A program made the position numbers and the translations under genes. A stretch of DNA of 64,000 nucleotides from Nissolia schottii. Its lineage: Eukaryota > Streptophyta > Magnoliopsida > Fabales > Fabaceae. The DNA lies in contig QANU01072778.1 in NCBI GenBank assembly GCA_003254905.1, forward strand, positions 328,333 to 392,332. The letters run 5' to 3'. The notes beneath the pieces are model-generated. The model ran no database searches, was not told the origin of the DNA, and saw only the letters and a list, made by a program, of their open reading frames with translations. Shown in pieces: positions 48,385-61,254 of the stretch (position 1 is its first letter; the number at the start of each line of letters is the position of its first letter).

Positions 48385-49940
48385 TAAACCCTCAATTTAG
48401 TCCTTGTTATTTTTTACCTCCTACAATTTCATCCCTCTTAAAAAAATTTCAGCAAGGTTAGTCTTTATTATTTTTATATGGCCAATTTAGTCCATGTTAT
48501 TTTTTAAACCGACCAATTTCAACTATTTAAAATTTTTGTGATCAATGCAGTCCCCATAAATTTATAAAAATTAGACAAATTATTTCTTCTATTCATCTCT
48601 TATGTTGAGGCAACTGACTTAAAACACAACAGAAAGACGTGACACGTTAAAGATCCATTTCACGTGTCACGCCCCAACTTAGGACGTGACCGCATGTAGG
48701 GCTACTGCCCTACAAAAATGCTGACGTGACATATTAAACATGTAATAAAGGCAAATGCTAAATAAATATTAGCTGCTTCTTTTAATTAATAACTGAAGAC
48801 TAATTAATAATTGAAGATTGTTTACATAGTATCTGAATTGAAATATAAATGAATTACAAAGTGATAATATTTGAAATAAAGTTCATGATATAAACTGTTA
48901 TGGACCCTGCCCTAGATGTTTTGAGCATAACTACTAAAGTACTCTTGGTAAACCCATCTGCAAAGCAGAGCTTACCACTGACGCTAGATCCTTGCTACTA
49001 CTGGACGAGGGGGAACGTCCTCACTATCCTCAGTCGAATCTAAAATGGTTTGACAAAGGGATGAGTTGTCAACTCAGTGGTGGGTACCTCGATACCATCC
49101 ACAAAGCAAGTACTGACAATGTCACGACATATGCATACTTACACACACACACACACACTCACATAAAGAGATAAGTACATACACTGAATGGTTTAACGAA
49201 CTGCACATATACTGAACAAACTGCGTATACAGAAATAAACTGATTAAACAAAAATATACAGAAGGAATGGCTACCTACCAAGAAGGAAAGAATTGAGCAA
49301 AACTCTTCTAATAAGAAAAAGGAGTCTGAACTCTAAGCAGGTTGGAATGGGGAAGGAACGCTCTATATATAGGCGAGGGATAGGCCAAACGGAAGGGTCG
49401 GGCCTTAGAAAATGCGCCCAAAGCAGAAAAAAAAAAACAAAGAGTTGACATGGCGCGTATCTTGCACGAGTTACTGATGAGTCTTGCGTGAGACACCTTC
49501 CCCAAAACGTCTCGCACGAGTTGCTTGTGCGTCTTAGGTGAGACGCCTCTTGGGGCTGTTGAGGGTCGCTACATCACATCCTACACGTCAAAAATAACAT
49601 TGTTTTACACAATTAATAGTGCATATCTTTTAAGCAAAATGACGTTTCACATCCCATTTCTACAAAAATTGTGTGTCGACAATGAAAGATAAACATACAT
49701 TGATGAGAGTATGTTTGCAAAAGATGAAAATGGAGTGTCTGAGTATTTAATATAGAAAAGTATATAAGTTTTCACTGAAATTGTTTAATTTGAAAAGCAA
49801 CAGAGACTAAAGTGGTTAAAAAAAAATTTAAGAGAAAAAAATTGACCAATTTGAAAATAATTGGGATGAAATTGACTAAACTTTTTTAAGAGAGGTGAAA
49901 TTATCTGAATTGAAAAATAATAGGGACTAGATTAAAAGTT
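48385..49940. mobile_element. TIR element (class II, MULE-like or MITE) with nested insertion
   Basis: Inverted ends of about 150-200 bases. Left: TTTAGTCCTTGTTATTTTTT, then ATTTCATCCCTCTTAAAAAAA, in two parts. Right, inverted: TCTAGTCCCTATTATTTTTC, then ATTTCACCTCTCTTAAAAAA. The arms are built of subrepeats of about 45 bases around TAGTCC(A/T)TGTTATTTTTTA (at about 48398, 48452 and 48488 on the left). With the inner 909-base insertion removed, the element would be about 650 bases. No coding sequence. Exact outer ends and target duplication are not resolved. Confidence 0.6.
48665..49573 (+). mobile_element. Putative solo LTR inserted in the TIR element
   Basis: A 909-base block starting TGTCACGCCCC and ending GGGTCGCTACA, that is TG...CA as in LTRs, with flanks TCACG (left) and TCACA (right), 4 of 5 alike, like a 5-base target duplication. 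No coding region, primer-binding site or second LTR was seen, so a solo LTR is the simplest reading. Ty3/gypsy is suspected from the TGTCACG start but not proven. It contains a CA microsatellite at about 49141-49160. Age: moderate, as one duplication base differs. Confidence 0.5.
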
Positions 49941-51329
49941 TTTTCATTTTCTTTTTAAATTTCTTAATAAATGAACTTAAGATACTTGCTAATGGCACTT
50001 GTTAGATGAGCTCAAATCATTTTACTTCATGATATTTAGATTGTGTTTAGTATTAAAGATAAAACAAAAAAATAAATATACCTAAACAAAAAAAATTATA
50101 TCTTTTGTATCTTATTAAAATTGAGATAACAAAAACAAAAAATTAAATCCTAAAAGGATGAAAAAAAAATTGTGTTTGTCTTCTATCTTGTCCAGTAGTA
50201 ACCTTAACAAGTGTAGTAATGATAATCAAGGGAAGGTTAGTGGGGCCGGGTGTTGTGAAGAGGATAGGGGACAGTGATTTAAAGTGAGGTGGTAGGGGCT
50301 GCCTGGTTGGCAGGTAGTAATCACATGCACATTTCTATTCCCCATCACATGTCTTTGTGTGTTATGTCTTCTCTCTTCTCTCATTCATTCTCTGATTTCC
50401 CTTTCACTCTTCTCTGGGGGTAGGGATACACCTCACCCTTTTATGGGCAATGACCCTCTCTTTATAGGGTGAACAGAGTGCAAGATTTTAATGAATTTTA
50501 CGTTTTAAATTTAATGATGAAATCTATCATTTTAAAGAATTTAATTTTTTACCTTCTTAACCATGCTAAACATGCCGCGTGATTCACAGACGCCTCCCAC
50601 CTATGTCTGTCACGCTCCACATTTACAATGATTTGTTTTTGTGCTTCTGACTGATAAATTGAGATCGTCAAAAATAACATTAGCTGCTCATCCACAACAA
50701 ATATATGTTCCATAATAAATAACTCACTTTTATTTTTTAACTACGTAATTGTATGATTGTATTTCAATATATTAATTAGGTCTGTTCTTAAAAAAATAAA
50801 AATGATAGTTATTATATGGTATAGAGATAATAAAAAAATTAATTTATCACATGTTTTATAAGGTAGATACTCATGACTATTAAATTTGTCTATTTTTTAT
50901 TATAATTTTTAAAATTAAATTCATTAAATTTTGTCATCATTTCATGTTATATATGATATTAACAAACCTTTATTAGTCTAATCATTTAAAGAATTAATTT
51001 ATAAGAAATTTAAAGATTTGTGAACCATATGAGTTTATATATACCTCTCTATAAATATTGTATTAAAATATATTAATTGATTGTATTTAATTTATATGAC
51101 ACATCAATATATCATATTAGATCATGAAATAATAACAAAATTTAATTATTAAGTTTTAAAAAATAATAATTAAAAACAGGCAAATTAATAGAGAGGATAG
51201 TTATCCATGAGGGGCGTGACATATCACCAATAAAAAAAGTACATTATCTGCTCATTGAAAAAACCAAATTTACCACGCTAAATGATAAGAACTATGACCT
51301 TATTTTTTATTTTTTTAAAAAAAAGTTGA
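49941..51329. other. AT-rich intergenic spacer
   Basis: No gene or recognisable repeat. A less AT-rich patch at 50210-50460 (CT-rich, ATGTCTTCTCTC) has no open frame worth calling. Confidence 0.5.
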
Positions 51330-51870
51330 TTGAGATGCGTTAAGTACAATTGGTCAATACCGGGATAAGACGTAACTCAGATGCTGAGGTACAACTCAGG
51401 AACTCAAAGAGATGAATTTAGCTCAAAGCCCTTAGTGTGAATGTGGGCGGCGGTGGCAGTATTGGCAAAAGACACTCCGATGTTCAAGTAAGTATTTTTC
51501 TTATGCGGATAGCAACAATAAAATAAAACATACCTAATTACGTGAAGTACCTTTGCCTTATATAGTTTGGCCATGTAGGTAGCCATTTATAAGTATTTAA
51601 TACCTGTGTAACAACTCATAATGAACCATAAGTAGGCGGTCAAAAACCCGATTAAAGAGTTAAACCGTCACCTATAAATATGTTGGTGGTCATTCATGGC
51701 TATTATTATCATGTAACGGTTATTGTTCTAGGATTGGGACATGTTGAGGTAACCAACACTCAGATTGGTTATCCCAAGATGTAATAAAGGATATGTCGTC
51801 ATGATATGTCGTGTATCCTTATATCTCGGTACCCAAAGTTCTAAGTCAGGACTAGATTAAGTCCGTAACA
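51330..51870 (-). repeat. 3' LTR of the Tat-like element
   Basis: Its inner border is clear: minus strand TGTTACGGACTTAATC begins the LTR at 51870 right after the polypurine-like tract. The part from 51549 to 51870 aligns with the right-hand LTR remnant. The outer border (near 51330) is only an estimate from the change in base composition. Confidence 0.65.
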
Positions 51871-52779
51871 TAAGCCCCCAACTCAATACGTGTTTGTAAA
51901 GCGCATGTCAATTTGTTAAAAAGTGATTGCTATAAGACCCTGGCATGTTTATCATGTTTATTCATCATGACATTTTGGAAAAATTGAGCCCTAATGCAAC
52001 TACAACAAGCTTATGTATTTCCCTCCGTACCCTTCCTTTCCTTCATGCCTTTACCAAGTTTCCCTGAACGTTTTGCATTTCACAGCATTTTCTAGAGGAA
52101 GTTTTAAAACTTCATCTTCTCCATTCGCATTCTTCATCTTCTCCAAGTACATTCTACTCTAAAAATTCTCATCTTCCTCTTCATACTATCATTCATTCAA
52201 TCTTCATTGAAGTCCCACACATCAAACATTACTCCAACAGTTTATGATTCGGATTTTCACTACATATAAGCATTATTTCCCTTTTCTCATTTTCCTCTTC
52301 CACTGAAATGTTGAATATGCTAAATATTTGCATAATCGGTGGCTTATTGTTTATGGAAAAGTTGTATGTTCTGGGAAAATTGTTGAATTTGTGGGTGTTA
52401 TATTTGGAATGAATATGGTGGTTTATGATTTTTTGGAATCAATTTAATTTCTGGAGGCAGTGTTGTTAGGGTTCTGTGTAAATGTATCTGAAAATCGATG
52501 CATGTGTTTCATATGTGTTTCTATGATGAATGATGACATTAAAAGAGTTGACTATATTTGATGGTAGGTTGGAAATAGAATTTTGGAGGAACCATAGGAT
52601 TTATTTCTGTGTTACCCTATTGCCATATCAACATTAACTTATATGTCTGTCATCGTATCTAGGTCTTCACATCTCTAAGGTTTGGTTCCCCCTTTTTTTG
52701 TTGTATAGGTAATTATGGGCACAATTATACCCCCTAGACTCCATCATCTATATTGTGCTGAGGATGCTAAAAAATATAA

Positions 52780-54392
52780 TTGGGTAAAGTAAGAAGTTTT
52801 GATGTGCTGACCAATATGGAAGAAGAACATGTAAATTATTTCGACTTACTTGGAGGGGTGAGCCGAGAAAATGAATTTGCCACTGAATTTATCACCATGT
52901 CAGCCTCTCCTGATGAACGGATCTGTGTTTCCTATGATGAAGGAGACGTTCCCTTCATGTACATGTACGAATCATTCTTCAATGTCATAGGTCTTAGATT
53001 ACCCTTTAGTGACTTCGAGCTTTCTTTCTTAGAGGTAACCGCAATAGCTCCTTCCTAACTTCATCCTATCAGTTGGACCTTTATTCTTTCATTCGAGGCT
53101 TTATGCAATCATCTCGGTCTTCCTCTGACTTTGAATGTTTTCTTTAGCCTGTTTTATTTCTACAAGTACGACGATGGTAAAGAGAGTTGGATCTCGCTAA
53201 AAGGAAGAAAATATATGTCCTCCTTCAAGCTTTTCGAAAGCTCTTTCCATAATTCGTTCAAAATTTGATGGTTTAAAGTATATCTTAGAGAATGAGTTCA
53301 TCCATACTTTTTTGATGTACACGACAAACCTTGCTTCTCCTTCTGTTGGAACAAAAATTATTTTTGCCCAGACTCGGATCTTGAGATGTCAGATTGGAAA
53401 CAAGCCTTTGTAATAGGACTTGTCAATGCATTCCATAATAACTTGTTTATCACCAAATGTCTAACCTTAGAACCAGAACAAAAGAAAGCATATATTGGTA
53501 GATATATCTGACTTTTCCTAAATTGCCGTTAAATCTTCCTTTGTTTATATTTTGAATATGATGTTTGTTACCTCTTGTTTCAGCTGACACGGCTAACAAA
53601 AAATCACCAACTTTTTTGATATCAAAGCACTAAAAGCTGCTTCTACCGGTCCTAGAAGGCTTCCTGGCCCCTCTGCTCTTCCTCAAAAGTCCACAATTCC
53701 CCCCAAGAAGAAAACCTTGAAGTGAAAGAAACCTTTAGATGATGTTGTGAATGTGTCCGACATACCTGATTCTCCAGATCCCAAAGATAAACAACCAGAG
53801 TCAGAGTTTACCTTTGGCCGAGATATTGAGCCTTCCAAAATTGTGAAATCACTCTTTTCTTCTCAGAACAAAGAATATCTTGAGAACAAAGACCAAGCTG
53901 ACATGTTGTTGGTGGGCATGCGTTCTTCTTTGTGCAACACCTTGATACTCAAAAAAATTTATGAAGACACAAAATCTTTGGAGACATGTTTCAATTCTTT
54001 AAATCCTGAGGTTGAGTCTTCCAAGAAAAATCGCGAAGAGGAAAAGAAGAACTATGAACAAACCACTATGAGTTGAAAAAAGTTCTTGCAACTGCTGAAG
54101 AAAACTTGAGAGATTATGAGGACGAATCCGAGTAGTGGAAAAGGACAGAAATGCAACTGTAGAGGAGACAAAAAATGCTGAGAACAAATATCTCAGTCTT
54201 TTAGACCAAATTAAAGAAGACATGATGAGTCAATTTAACTTAGTAATAGATCAGGTCAAAGTGGTTACTGCAGCTGCAAGGATATTAGTGGATTTATCTG
54301 AAGTTTCCATAGATGGAAAAGTTGAAAATGGAAAAATCATCAAATCTCCTCTGACAACCGAAATTGCTTCTCACTTAGAAACCTCGTCTTAG
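52780..54392 (+). other. Antisense ORF zone of the Tat-like element
   Basis: Plus-strand frames, opposite to pol. The first (52780-53058) resembles the plant putative gypsy-type transposon domain (Pfam PF04195): PFMYMYESFFNVIGLRLPFS followed by a APSQLHP-like context. Later frames (53747-54392) are charged and coiled-coil-like (KNREEEKKNYEQ). Tat-lineage elements are known to carry antisense ORFs in this position; the function is unclear. Broken in this copy. Confidence 0.6.
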
Positions 54393-55079
54393 AATGCAGA
54401 AGAATCCAGCCCTGATACTGAAACAACAATAGAAATCTATTTCTTTTATATATTTTGTTCTGACATTTTTATATGTCGGATTAGAACTGACATAAATTTA
54501 TTTATTATGTCGTAAATTTAACAATGTGAGACAATATGTATGTTGTATTATTTTGTGCATATTTTATAGTACTAGTTAAAACGTTCTCTTATGTTCCATC
54601 GCTTCATGCATGCTTTATGGTACTAGTTAAGACGTTCCCTTTTTATGTCATAGCACATATTTGAACATGACTTAACATCTTTTTTAGCATATGAATCCTT
54701 TGTATAATCTTTCCACAACGGAACTTATTGGCATCCCATATAAGTCGGGTGTTTATCATACACATTGATTCATAATGTTTCAACAATCAATCATAATAAT
54801 AAATGAAATGTGATATTTTTATTATAAAGTGGGCCTTGTTAAAACCTTCTCAAGAAAATCTCCCTTGAGCATAAAACTTCAGTAAGGAAAAAGGGTACCC
54901 TTGTAATACTTAGAAATAAAACTTAATCAGATTACAAACATTCCATGTGCGAGGTATTGTTGTACCCGACATGTGACCCAGCTTGTAAGCCCCCATTCCA
55001 AGTACTTCTAAAACCTGATATGAACTTTCATAGTTTGTAGCAAGCTTCCCATGTCCTAGAAGTGGTCAGCCTATATCAG

Positions 55080-56545
55080 CCCTTCACAACACTAGATCTC
55101 CCAGCTTAAAATCTCTAGGTTGAAGCTTAGCATTATATCTCTTGGCCATATGTTGTTTTAGAACTTCTTCTCTGAGATGAGCTCTATCTCGTAATTCTGG
55201 CAACAACTTGGCCTCTTCGTTTAATTTCTTCACATTTTTCGCCTTAGTATAAAAATAAACTCTCAAACTATCCTGACCAACCTCGAGTGGAATCATAGCC
55301 TCAGAACCATAACACATTTTGAATAAAGATTCTTGAGTACTTGATTGTGGTGTAGTCCTATAAGACCATAACACATGCAGTAACTCTTCAGCCCATCTGC
55401 CTTTAAGTCGGTCCAAACGTTTTTTTAATCCTTACAATATGACTTTCTTAGTAGCTTCCACCTGGCCATTAGCTTGCGGATGTTCGACCGAGGTAAAATG
55501 CTATTTTATGTTTAACTCTGCTAACAACTCTTGAAATTTCTTGTCGGTAAATTGAGTACCATTATCTGTTACCACAAATTCTAGAATCCCAAACCGAGTA
55601 ATTATATTGTTCCACACAAACGTTTATAACCTTGCTACTGTGATAGATGAAACAGCTTATGTTTCCACCCATTTTGTGAAATAATCAACTGCTGCAATGA
55701 TATATGTCACCTGAGATGTAGATTGCGTAAATGGCCCGAGAAGGTCGATTCCCTATTTTGCAAATGGCCATGAAGAAGTTACAACTAACATTTCCTCTGC
55801 AAGTGCCACATGGAATGATGAATGCTTCTGACATTTTTCACATCTCTTGACAAACTTTATTGCATCCTGAGAGAGAGTGGGCCAATAAAAACCCTGCTTT
55901 GAGAACCTTGAAATCCAAACTATTTCGTCCAATGTGGCTTCCACAAGCCCCTTCATGCACCTCTTGCAACGCAAGTTGAGCAGCTTTAGGTCCTAAGCAT
56001 TTCAACAAAGGTTGTGTCCGACTTCTTTTGTACAATTGATCCAAGATAATGGCAAAATTTGCAGTTTTTCGTATTGACTTTTTTTGCCTCCCTACAATCA
56101 ATGCATATCATCCCATGCTGAATGTATTCCTAAATCGGGGTCATCCATGTCGGTCCTTCTTCTCGGATTTGCCCTACTTGAAGACAAAGAGAAATAGAAG
56201 AACAACATAAAATCTGATGCACTACAACTTGCACCCTCATCATTGTTAGTTCATCTTGGATTTGTTCAGGCTCTGAACAAGAGATGCTGCTGGCTGAGAT
56301 AAAACCTCTTTAATAAATGTTTTATTGTTTCCATTTGGCTTAGTGCTAGCCAATTTGGACAAGATAAGATCTGACCTTGCATCATGCTCCCGAGGTATGT
56401 ATACAATTTCCATACCTTCAAAGCTTTCTTGCAATTTCTTCACGCGCTCCCAATATTTTTGAAGAATATTATTTTTTACCTAGTATTCTCCTAACACCTA
56501 GGACGGTACCAACTGGGAATCGCTATAAACCTTTGCCTTATGTAG
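55080..56545 (-). other. RNase H and integrase remnants of the Tat-like element
   Basis: Minus strand, in element order: an RNase H end (VKKLQESFEGMEIVYIPRE, 56443 downward), an integrase zinc-binding/core-like piece (GFYWPTLSQDAIKFVKRC and EKCQKHS, about 55974-55753), and an integrase C-terminal piece (WSYRTTPQSSTQESLF and LQPRDFKLGDLVL, 55416-55084). These are diagnostic for Ty3/gypsy pol order (RNase H before integrase). The region is broken. Confidence 0.75.
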
Positions 56546-56853
56546 TTTGGCCATGTAGGTAACCGTTTATAAGTATTTGATACTTGTGTAACATCTCATA
56601 ATGAACAATATAAGTGGACTGTTAAAAACCCCCATTGAAGAGTGAAACCGTCACCTATAGATTTGTTGGCGGCCATTTATGGCTATTATTATCATGTAAC
56701 GATCATTGTTCCTGAATTGGGACATGTCGAGGTAAACAATACTCAGATTGGTTATCCGAAGATGTGATAAGGAATATGTCGTCATGATATATCGTGCATC
56801 CTTATATCTCGGTACAAAAATTTTTAAGTCAATACTAGATTAAGTCCGTAACA
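56529..56853 (-). repeat. 5' LTR remnant of the Tat-like element
   Basis: Aligns with 51549-51870: shared TAGTTTGGCCATGTAGGTA, GGCTATTATTATCATGTAAC, CAGATTGGTTATCC, TGTCGTCATGATAT and the terminal AGATTAAGTCCGTAACA. No matching 5-base target duplication could be identified. Confidence 0.7.
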
Positions 56854-58171
56854 AAATGAAAATCCATTTTACTTTCACCAATCACTTTTAATTATTTGTT
56901 TAGTAATTTTTTTTAGTTTAGTAGGTCTTTTTTCTACTTTACCTGTGTACAATTATACAACTATTAATTCGTTTCTGCTTTGAAAATAATGTGATCTCTA
57001 TTTTATCAACTATATATGTAATTATTCTCTTTTTCCATAGATGCATGTCATTAAACTACCACAAGTAACACCTATTTACCTTATCACAAGATAAATTAAA
57101 AGACAATTAATATTTACTACAGTACGAGGGACCCCACCTGTATATGATTATTCGCCCACAGCGTCAGCGCGGCGCATATGAAACTAACTATGAACTTTGG
57201 AGCTATTCACATTTCGATTTCTTAAACTCAGATTTTTAAAGCTTTTATACCCAATAAATAAAATGTTCTTCGAAGGTTAACCCCTACGATTTATTCTAAT
57301 GCTGTAGCCTTCGGACTTTATGATTACTTAATCTTCTTAAATATATTTTTTATACATTTAAACAGTTATTAGATACGCATATCAAATTTCTCGTTTATTG
57401 TTTTTTTCTTTTGTTCTGAAAATTTATCGTTTCTAGTTTCTTGAAACAGTAATTATCATATATGTCTCTTGGTTTTTATTAAAAACAAGATACTCTTGGG
57501 CCCACTAACTAACTATATTTGATATTTTCTTTTCATGCTAAGGAAATAAACAAACGAAGAAAGGAAACAGTCCGTGAGTCCTCCTACTTAAAAAAAAAAA
57601 ACTTAAGTTTATAAAGAAAAAAAAGACAATTTTAATAATTTTATATTACATATTTTTTTTTTAAAAGAAAGTGCTGACCAAGGATACCAAAACCAATAGT
57701 TCTATTACCTAATATAAATGTAGTTAGATAGGTAGTTAAGTTAGATAGTTATTGTTATTAGATAACTATTTTATCCCATTTGATTTTTGTTAGAGAAGGT
57801 TTTTAATGATTCGTTTTTTTGTTGTTGATGTAGCTCTTGTCCCAATTTGGGGTTTGTTTCTAATATGGCACTTATCCGAAAAAAAGAAGATAACTTTCGG
57901 ATATAACTAACTCATATATTGAGAACCCCATATATACTTTTATTGAATTCAATACATAGCTTTCGCCAAATAGCAGCACAAAAGTTTCCTTTCCTCTGTG
58001 TGCTACAAGAGAACCATCCAATAGCAGTGCCAAAGAGTCTTGATGCACAAGATGAGGCCAACATATTAATGGCGAGAGTCCACATCCTTATTTTGATCAA
58101 GTCCATTGCTAACAGCGAGTCGGAGTGGCACGAATATCAAAATATATTTGATATTTGGTAGTTAGAACATA

Positions 58172-58207
<36 letters not shown>

Positions 58208-58974
58208 TAGATATATACATTTTACAAAATAAAACAAACTAGACATATATGTCCATATACACTATTTTTTCTTCATAACAAGGTATACTCTTTCTTTTAT
58301 TTATGTATTAAAAAAAAGTTGTTATTGACCACTTTTACATTATAAAGCAAAGGGAATTGACATGTTTTAGTAAAACTTGAGTTGAATAGTTAACTATCAT
58401 TATCAAGCTTATATACACACTTCCTTTAAAATGAAGTCCAAGCAGACAAAAGATAGATGAGATGAGATTCCTGCTTGTAGAGACATGGGTGAAATAGTGG
58501 AGATAGAACAAACCTGTTTGATAACTAAGGCAAGACAAGATTTTTTTTTTTTAAAAAANGATGAAAATGGACATGTCTGTAAAGCCTGAAAAAGGCTGAA
58601 AGTGGCGTTTTGAAAGCCAAAAATAAATAAAACATAGATTTTTCAGTGAGGTAGCTAGGTTGGGGGTATCGATTCTTGGGTTTTCATATAATGTTCTACT
58701 ACTATATATTTTGGTGAAGGCATAATGCACAAGTTGTAAATGGTGGGGCATATATTTATTTAGATCCATGTACATTGCATGCTGTGTGAAATGTCAAAAC
58801 AAACATGGATAATAAAGTCTTGCAATTCTTTACGTGAATAGCACATTATGGCTTTCAACATTATTCCAATAGTTAGATGCTATGTACGGGAGCATATCGC
58901 ATGAGAGAAGTGATTTATTTATAAGAGTGGGAGAATCAAATTGACTATTAGATACTACATAAATAATTAGGATT
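56854..58974. other. AT-rich intergenic spacer
   Basis: Contains a TA microsatellite at 58173-58205 and an unresolved base (N) at 58559 next to a poly-A run. A minus-strand frame at 58106-57912 (64 codons, with SSCASRLFGTAIGWFSC) has somewhat higher complexity than its surroundings but no family I recognise. No gene supported. Confidence 0.5.
58173..58205. repeat. TA microsatellite
   Basis: Uninterrupted (TA)n of about 33 bases. Confidence 0.9.
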
Positions 58975-59395
58975 CACTACTAGAAATATGACTATTACCG
59001 TCTCAAAATTACTGTCGGTTATTTTCCGACGGTATTACCGTCGGCATTTACCACTTTACCAACGGTAATCGGTTCACGGAAAAAAACAAGCAATATGTCC
59101 ATTACCGTGGGTAATAGCCGCCTTTACCGTCGGATATTACCGACGGTAAAAATTTTATTTAAAATTTTTCATTTTGGCTCCAAAATGTTGGCGCCATGTA
59201 ATTGGGTTACCGTTGGTGTTGCTTAGATCCGATGGTAACTTTATGAATAAAAATGCATCGTTTTTGGGAAGCAAGTTACCGTCGGTAATTACCGACGGTA
59301 ATGTGTTTAATAAAACAATGCGTTTTATTTTATATTATTACCGTTAGAATTCACTGGTTACCGTCGGATAAATCCGACGGTAATCTTTCAGAAAA
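58975..59395. repeat. Left subterminal repeat array of CACTA element
   Basis: At least ten copies of the word ACCGTCGG or its complement CCGACGGT, with one-base variants (for example at 59016, 59028, 59038, 59126, 59138, 59278, 59292, 59370). Such arrays bind the transposase in the En/Spm family; binding here is inferred. Confidence 0.8.
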
Positions 59396-60907
59396 ATACT
59401 TAAGCGAATTTCCTTTCTCTTCTTCTCATTACTGCAACTTCTTTCTCTTCCCTTCTCTCCTTCCCCACTCACCACCATAACACCGCCGTGCCACCACCGC
59501 ACCACCACCGTGCCACCACCGTGCTAGGTATGTTGTCTTGCATTGTGGGTAGCTATTGTTTTCTTTTTTTCACACCACCGCGCCGCCACCATTAAAGCCA
59601 CATATTCCTTGCTTCTGTTCTTACCTTTGCACCCCACAAAATATATGTTAATTTCATAACATTGTCTATGTTTATTTAACATTTCATTTCTTTTGGTTTC
59701 CATGACTTATGCTAAGGATGTGTCACCACCACTTAATTTGTAATGAGCTGAGGATCTAAGGAGTTAAGGATTGTGTCAAGGATTAATCAAACAATTATCA
59801 ACGGCAATTAGGTATGTCTTAAACTTTATTGGTACTAGGATAGAGACTTATTTTATTAGGATAGATTTGTAGGATTGGAGTAGTATGGCTGGAGTGGGGG
59901 AAGGAACGCTTAGCGTTACTTTCTGACATTGTTTGAATTGATGTGCTAGCAACGGTGATTATGTGTTGTTTGCGGAGATTGGAGGGCCTATGTTGTAGAA
60001 CGGTTTAAGAAATATTTGTGTGGAATTAGTTCGTAATGCATTCAGTTAAGTCATTAAAATTATTAAGTTCACGTCCATAATTTGTGTAACATGCATATAG
60101 GATTTCTGGAAAAAATGATTCACGCGGTAATATTTGGATGTACGATAGATATTATGAGAACCGAGAAGTGATAAAGCCAGAATATTTTGAGGGCGTCGAC
60201 TACTTTTGTGTTGTAATTGGAATTGTACTTGAACTTAGAGGGTCACTCGTTGTGTTGTATTTACTTAATTTGATCTAAATCTTCCTTTGTTCTAAAAGTA
60301 AAGATGTTGATGCTAGTTTTATTAACAGAACAGAATATATTTAAATGTTAACAAACACCAGACTTTTAAGTTTTAACAACTTTTAAATTTGTGTGAACCT
60401 AAGCTATATTGCAACTAAATCATACTGGTGCTACTTCCCCTATACATTTTAGGCATCTTGAGTAACTGACAAACTATGAATTGTAATAAATATGTGTTGG
60501 TCTAGATGAAGTGTGATTGATTTTTATATTATTTTTCCATTTTTAGCTATAAGGAGGGTAAATAGAATTGGGTTCTAAGTGCTATTAATTGATAAATGCA
60601 TAACAAGAAAATTTTATAATTTAGGTGATGTGATAAGGGCTTAGTATGGATTGGCAGTTCAAATGTATGCTTGAAAAATTTCAGATAAGGGAACTTGTTA
60701 CCAAATCCATATCCTATATGTTGTTGTATGTTAAATATGGTTCATAAGATCTTGTAAATTGGAAACAGGTGGTATGAGTCCAGTGTTAGTGTGTTCGGCT
60801 GAGAGTGGAAAAATTTAGAAAGGATCTGAATTATGCAAAATGTAATATAACTACCTTCTAAGGTTGTTGGGTGGGCTGTAGGTGCAACTATAAAATTGTC
60901 AAGCTAA

Positions 60908-61047
60908 GAAAATGAATTATGATTATGTGATTCAAAATAAATTATAGTAAAGTGTTGTTATGATCATTTAAATTAAATTATGAGAAAATATTATTCAAAA
61001 TGAATTATGATTATGTGATTCAAAATAAATTATAGTAAAGTGTTGTT
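60908..61047 (+). repeat. Direct repeat inside CACTA element (about 51 bp x 2)
   Basis: AAAATGAATTATGATTATGT and the following TGATTCAAAATAAATTATAG, then TAAAGTGTTGTT, occur at about 60908-60959 and again at about 60996-61047, essentially identical. The second copy runs into a further duplicated segment (GTGTTGTTTACTATTAATTGG at 61041 in two parts, like GTGTTGTTTGCTATTAAATGG at 61141). Confidence 0.8.
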
Positions 61048-61254
61048 TACTATTAATTGGAATTTTGTGCTCATGAGAAAATTTAGAGAATTTTAGTGCT
61101 TCTGCTGTTTTTGAAGTAAGAAAATGTTAGAATGATTTAAGTGTTGTTTGCTATTAAATGGAATTTTATGCTCATGAGAAGATTTCGCATAATTCAAACT
61201 AAATTGGTATTTGTGCCTGTTGCATGAGTAGATAAAGTTCTAGCCAAATGAAAC

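Larger units (their letters stand above)
51330..56853 (-). mobile_element. Broken Ty3/gypsy retroelement, Tat-like lineage
   Basis: A minus-strand LTR element fossil of about 5.5 kb. Parts present: 3' LTR (left, ends 51870), a G-rich polypurine-like tract just inside it (GTTGGGGGCTTA on the minus strand), an antisense ORF zone (52780-54390, plus strand), integrase and RNase H pieces (about 55080-56540, minus) and a 5' LTR remnant on the right (to 56853). Gag, protease and reverse transcriptase were not found. The gap between pol and 3' LTR carrying an antisense ORF is typical of the Tat lineage. It is broken, with several breaks besides the missing domains. The two LTRs differ at roughly 12 percent of aligned positions by eye, which suggests several million years. 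The left outer end is uncertain. Confidence 0.75.
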
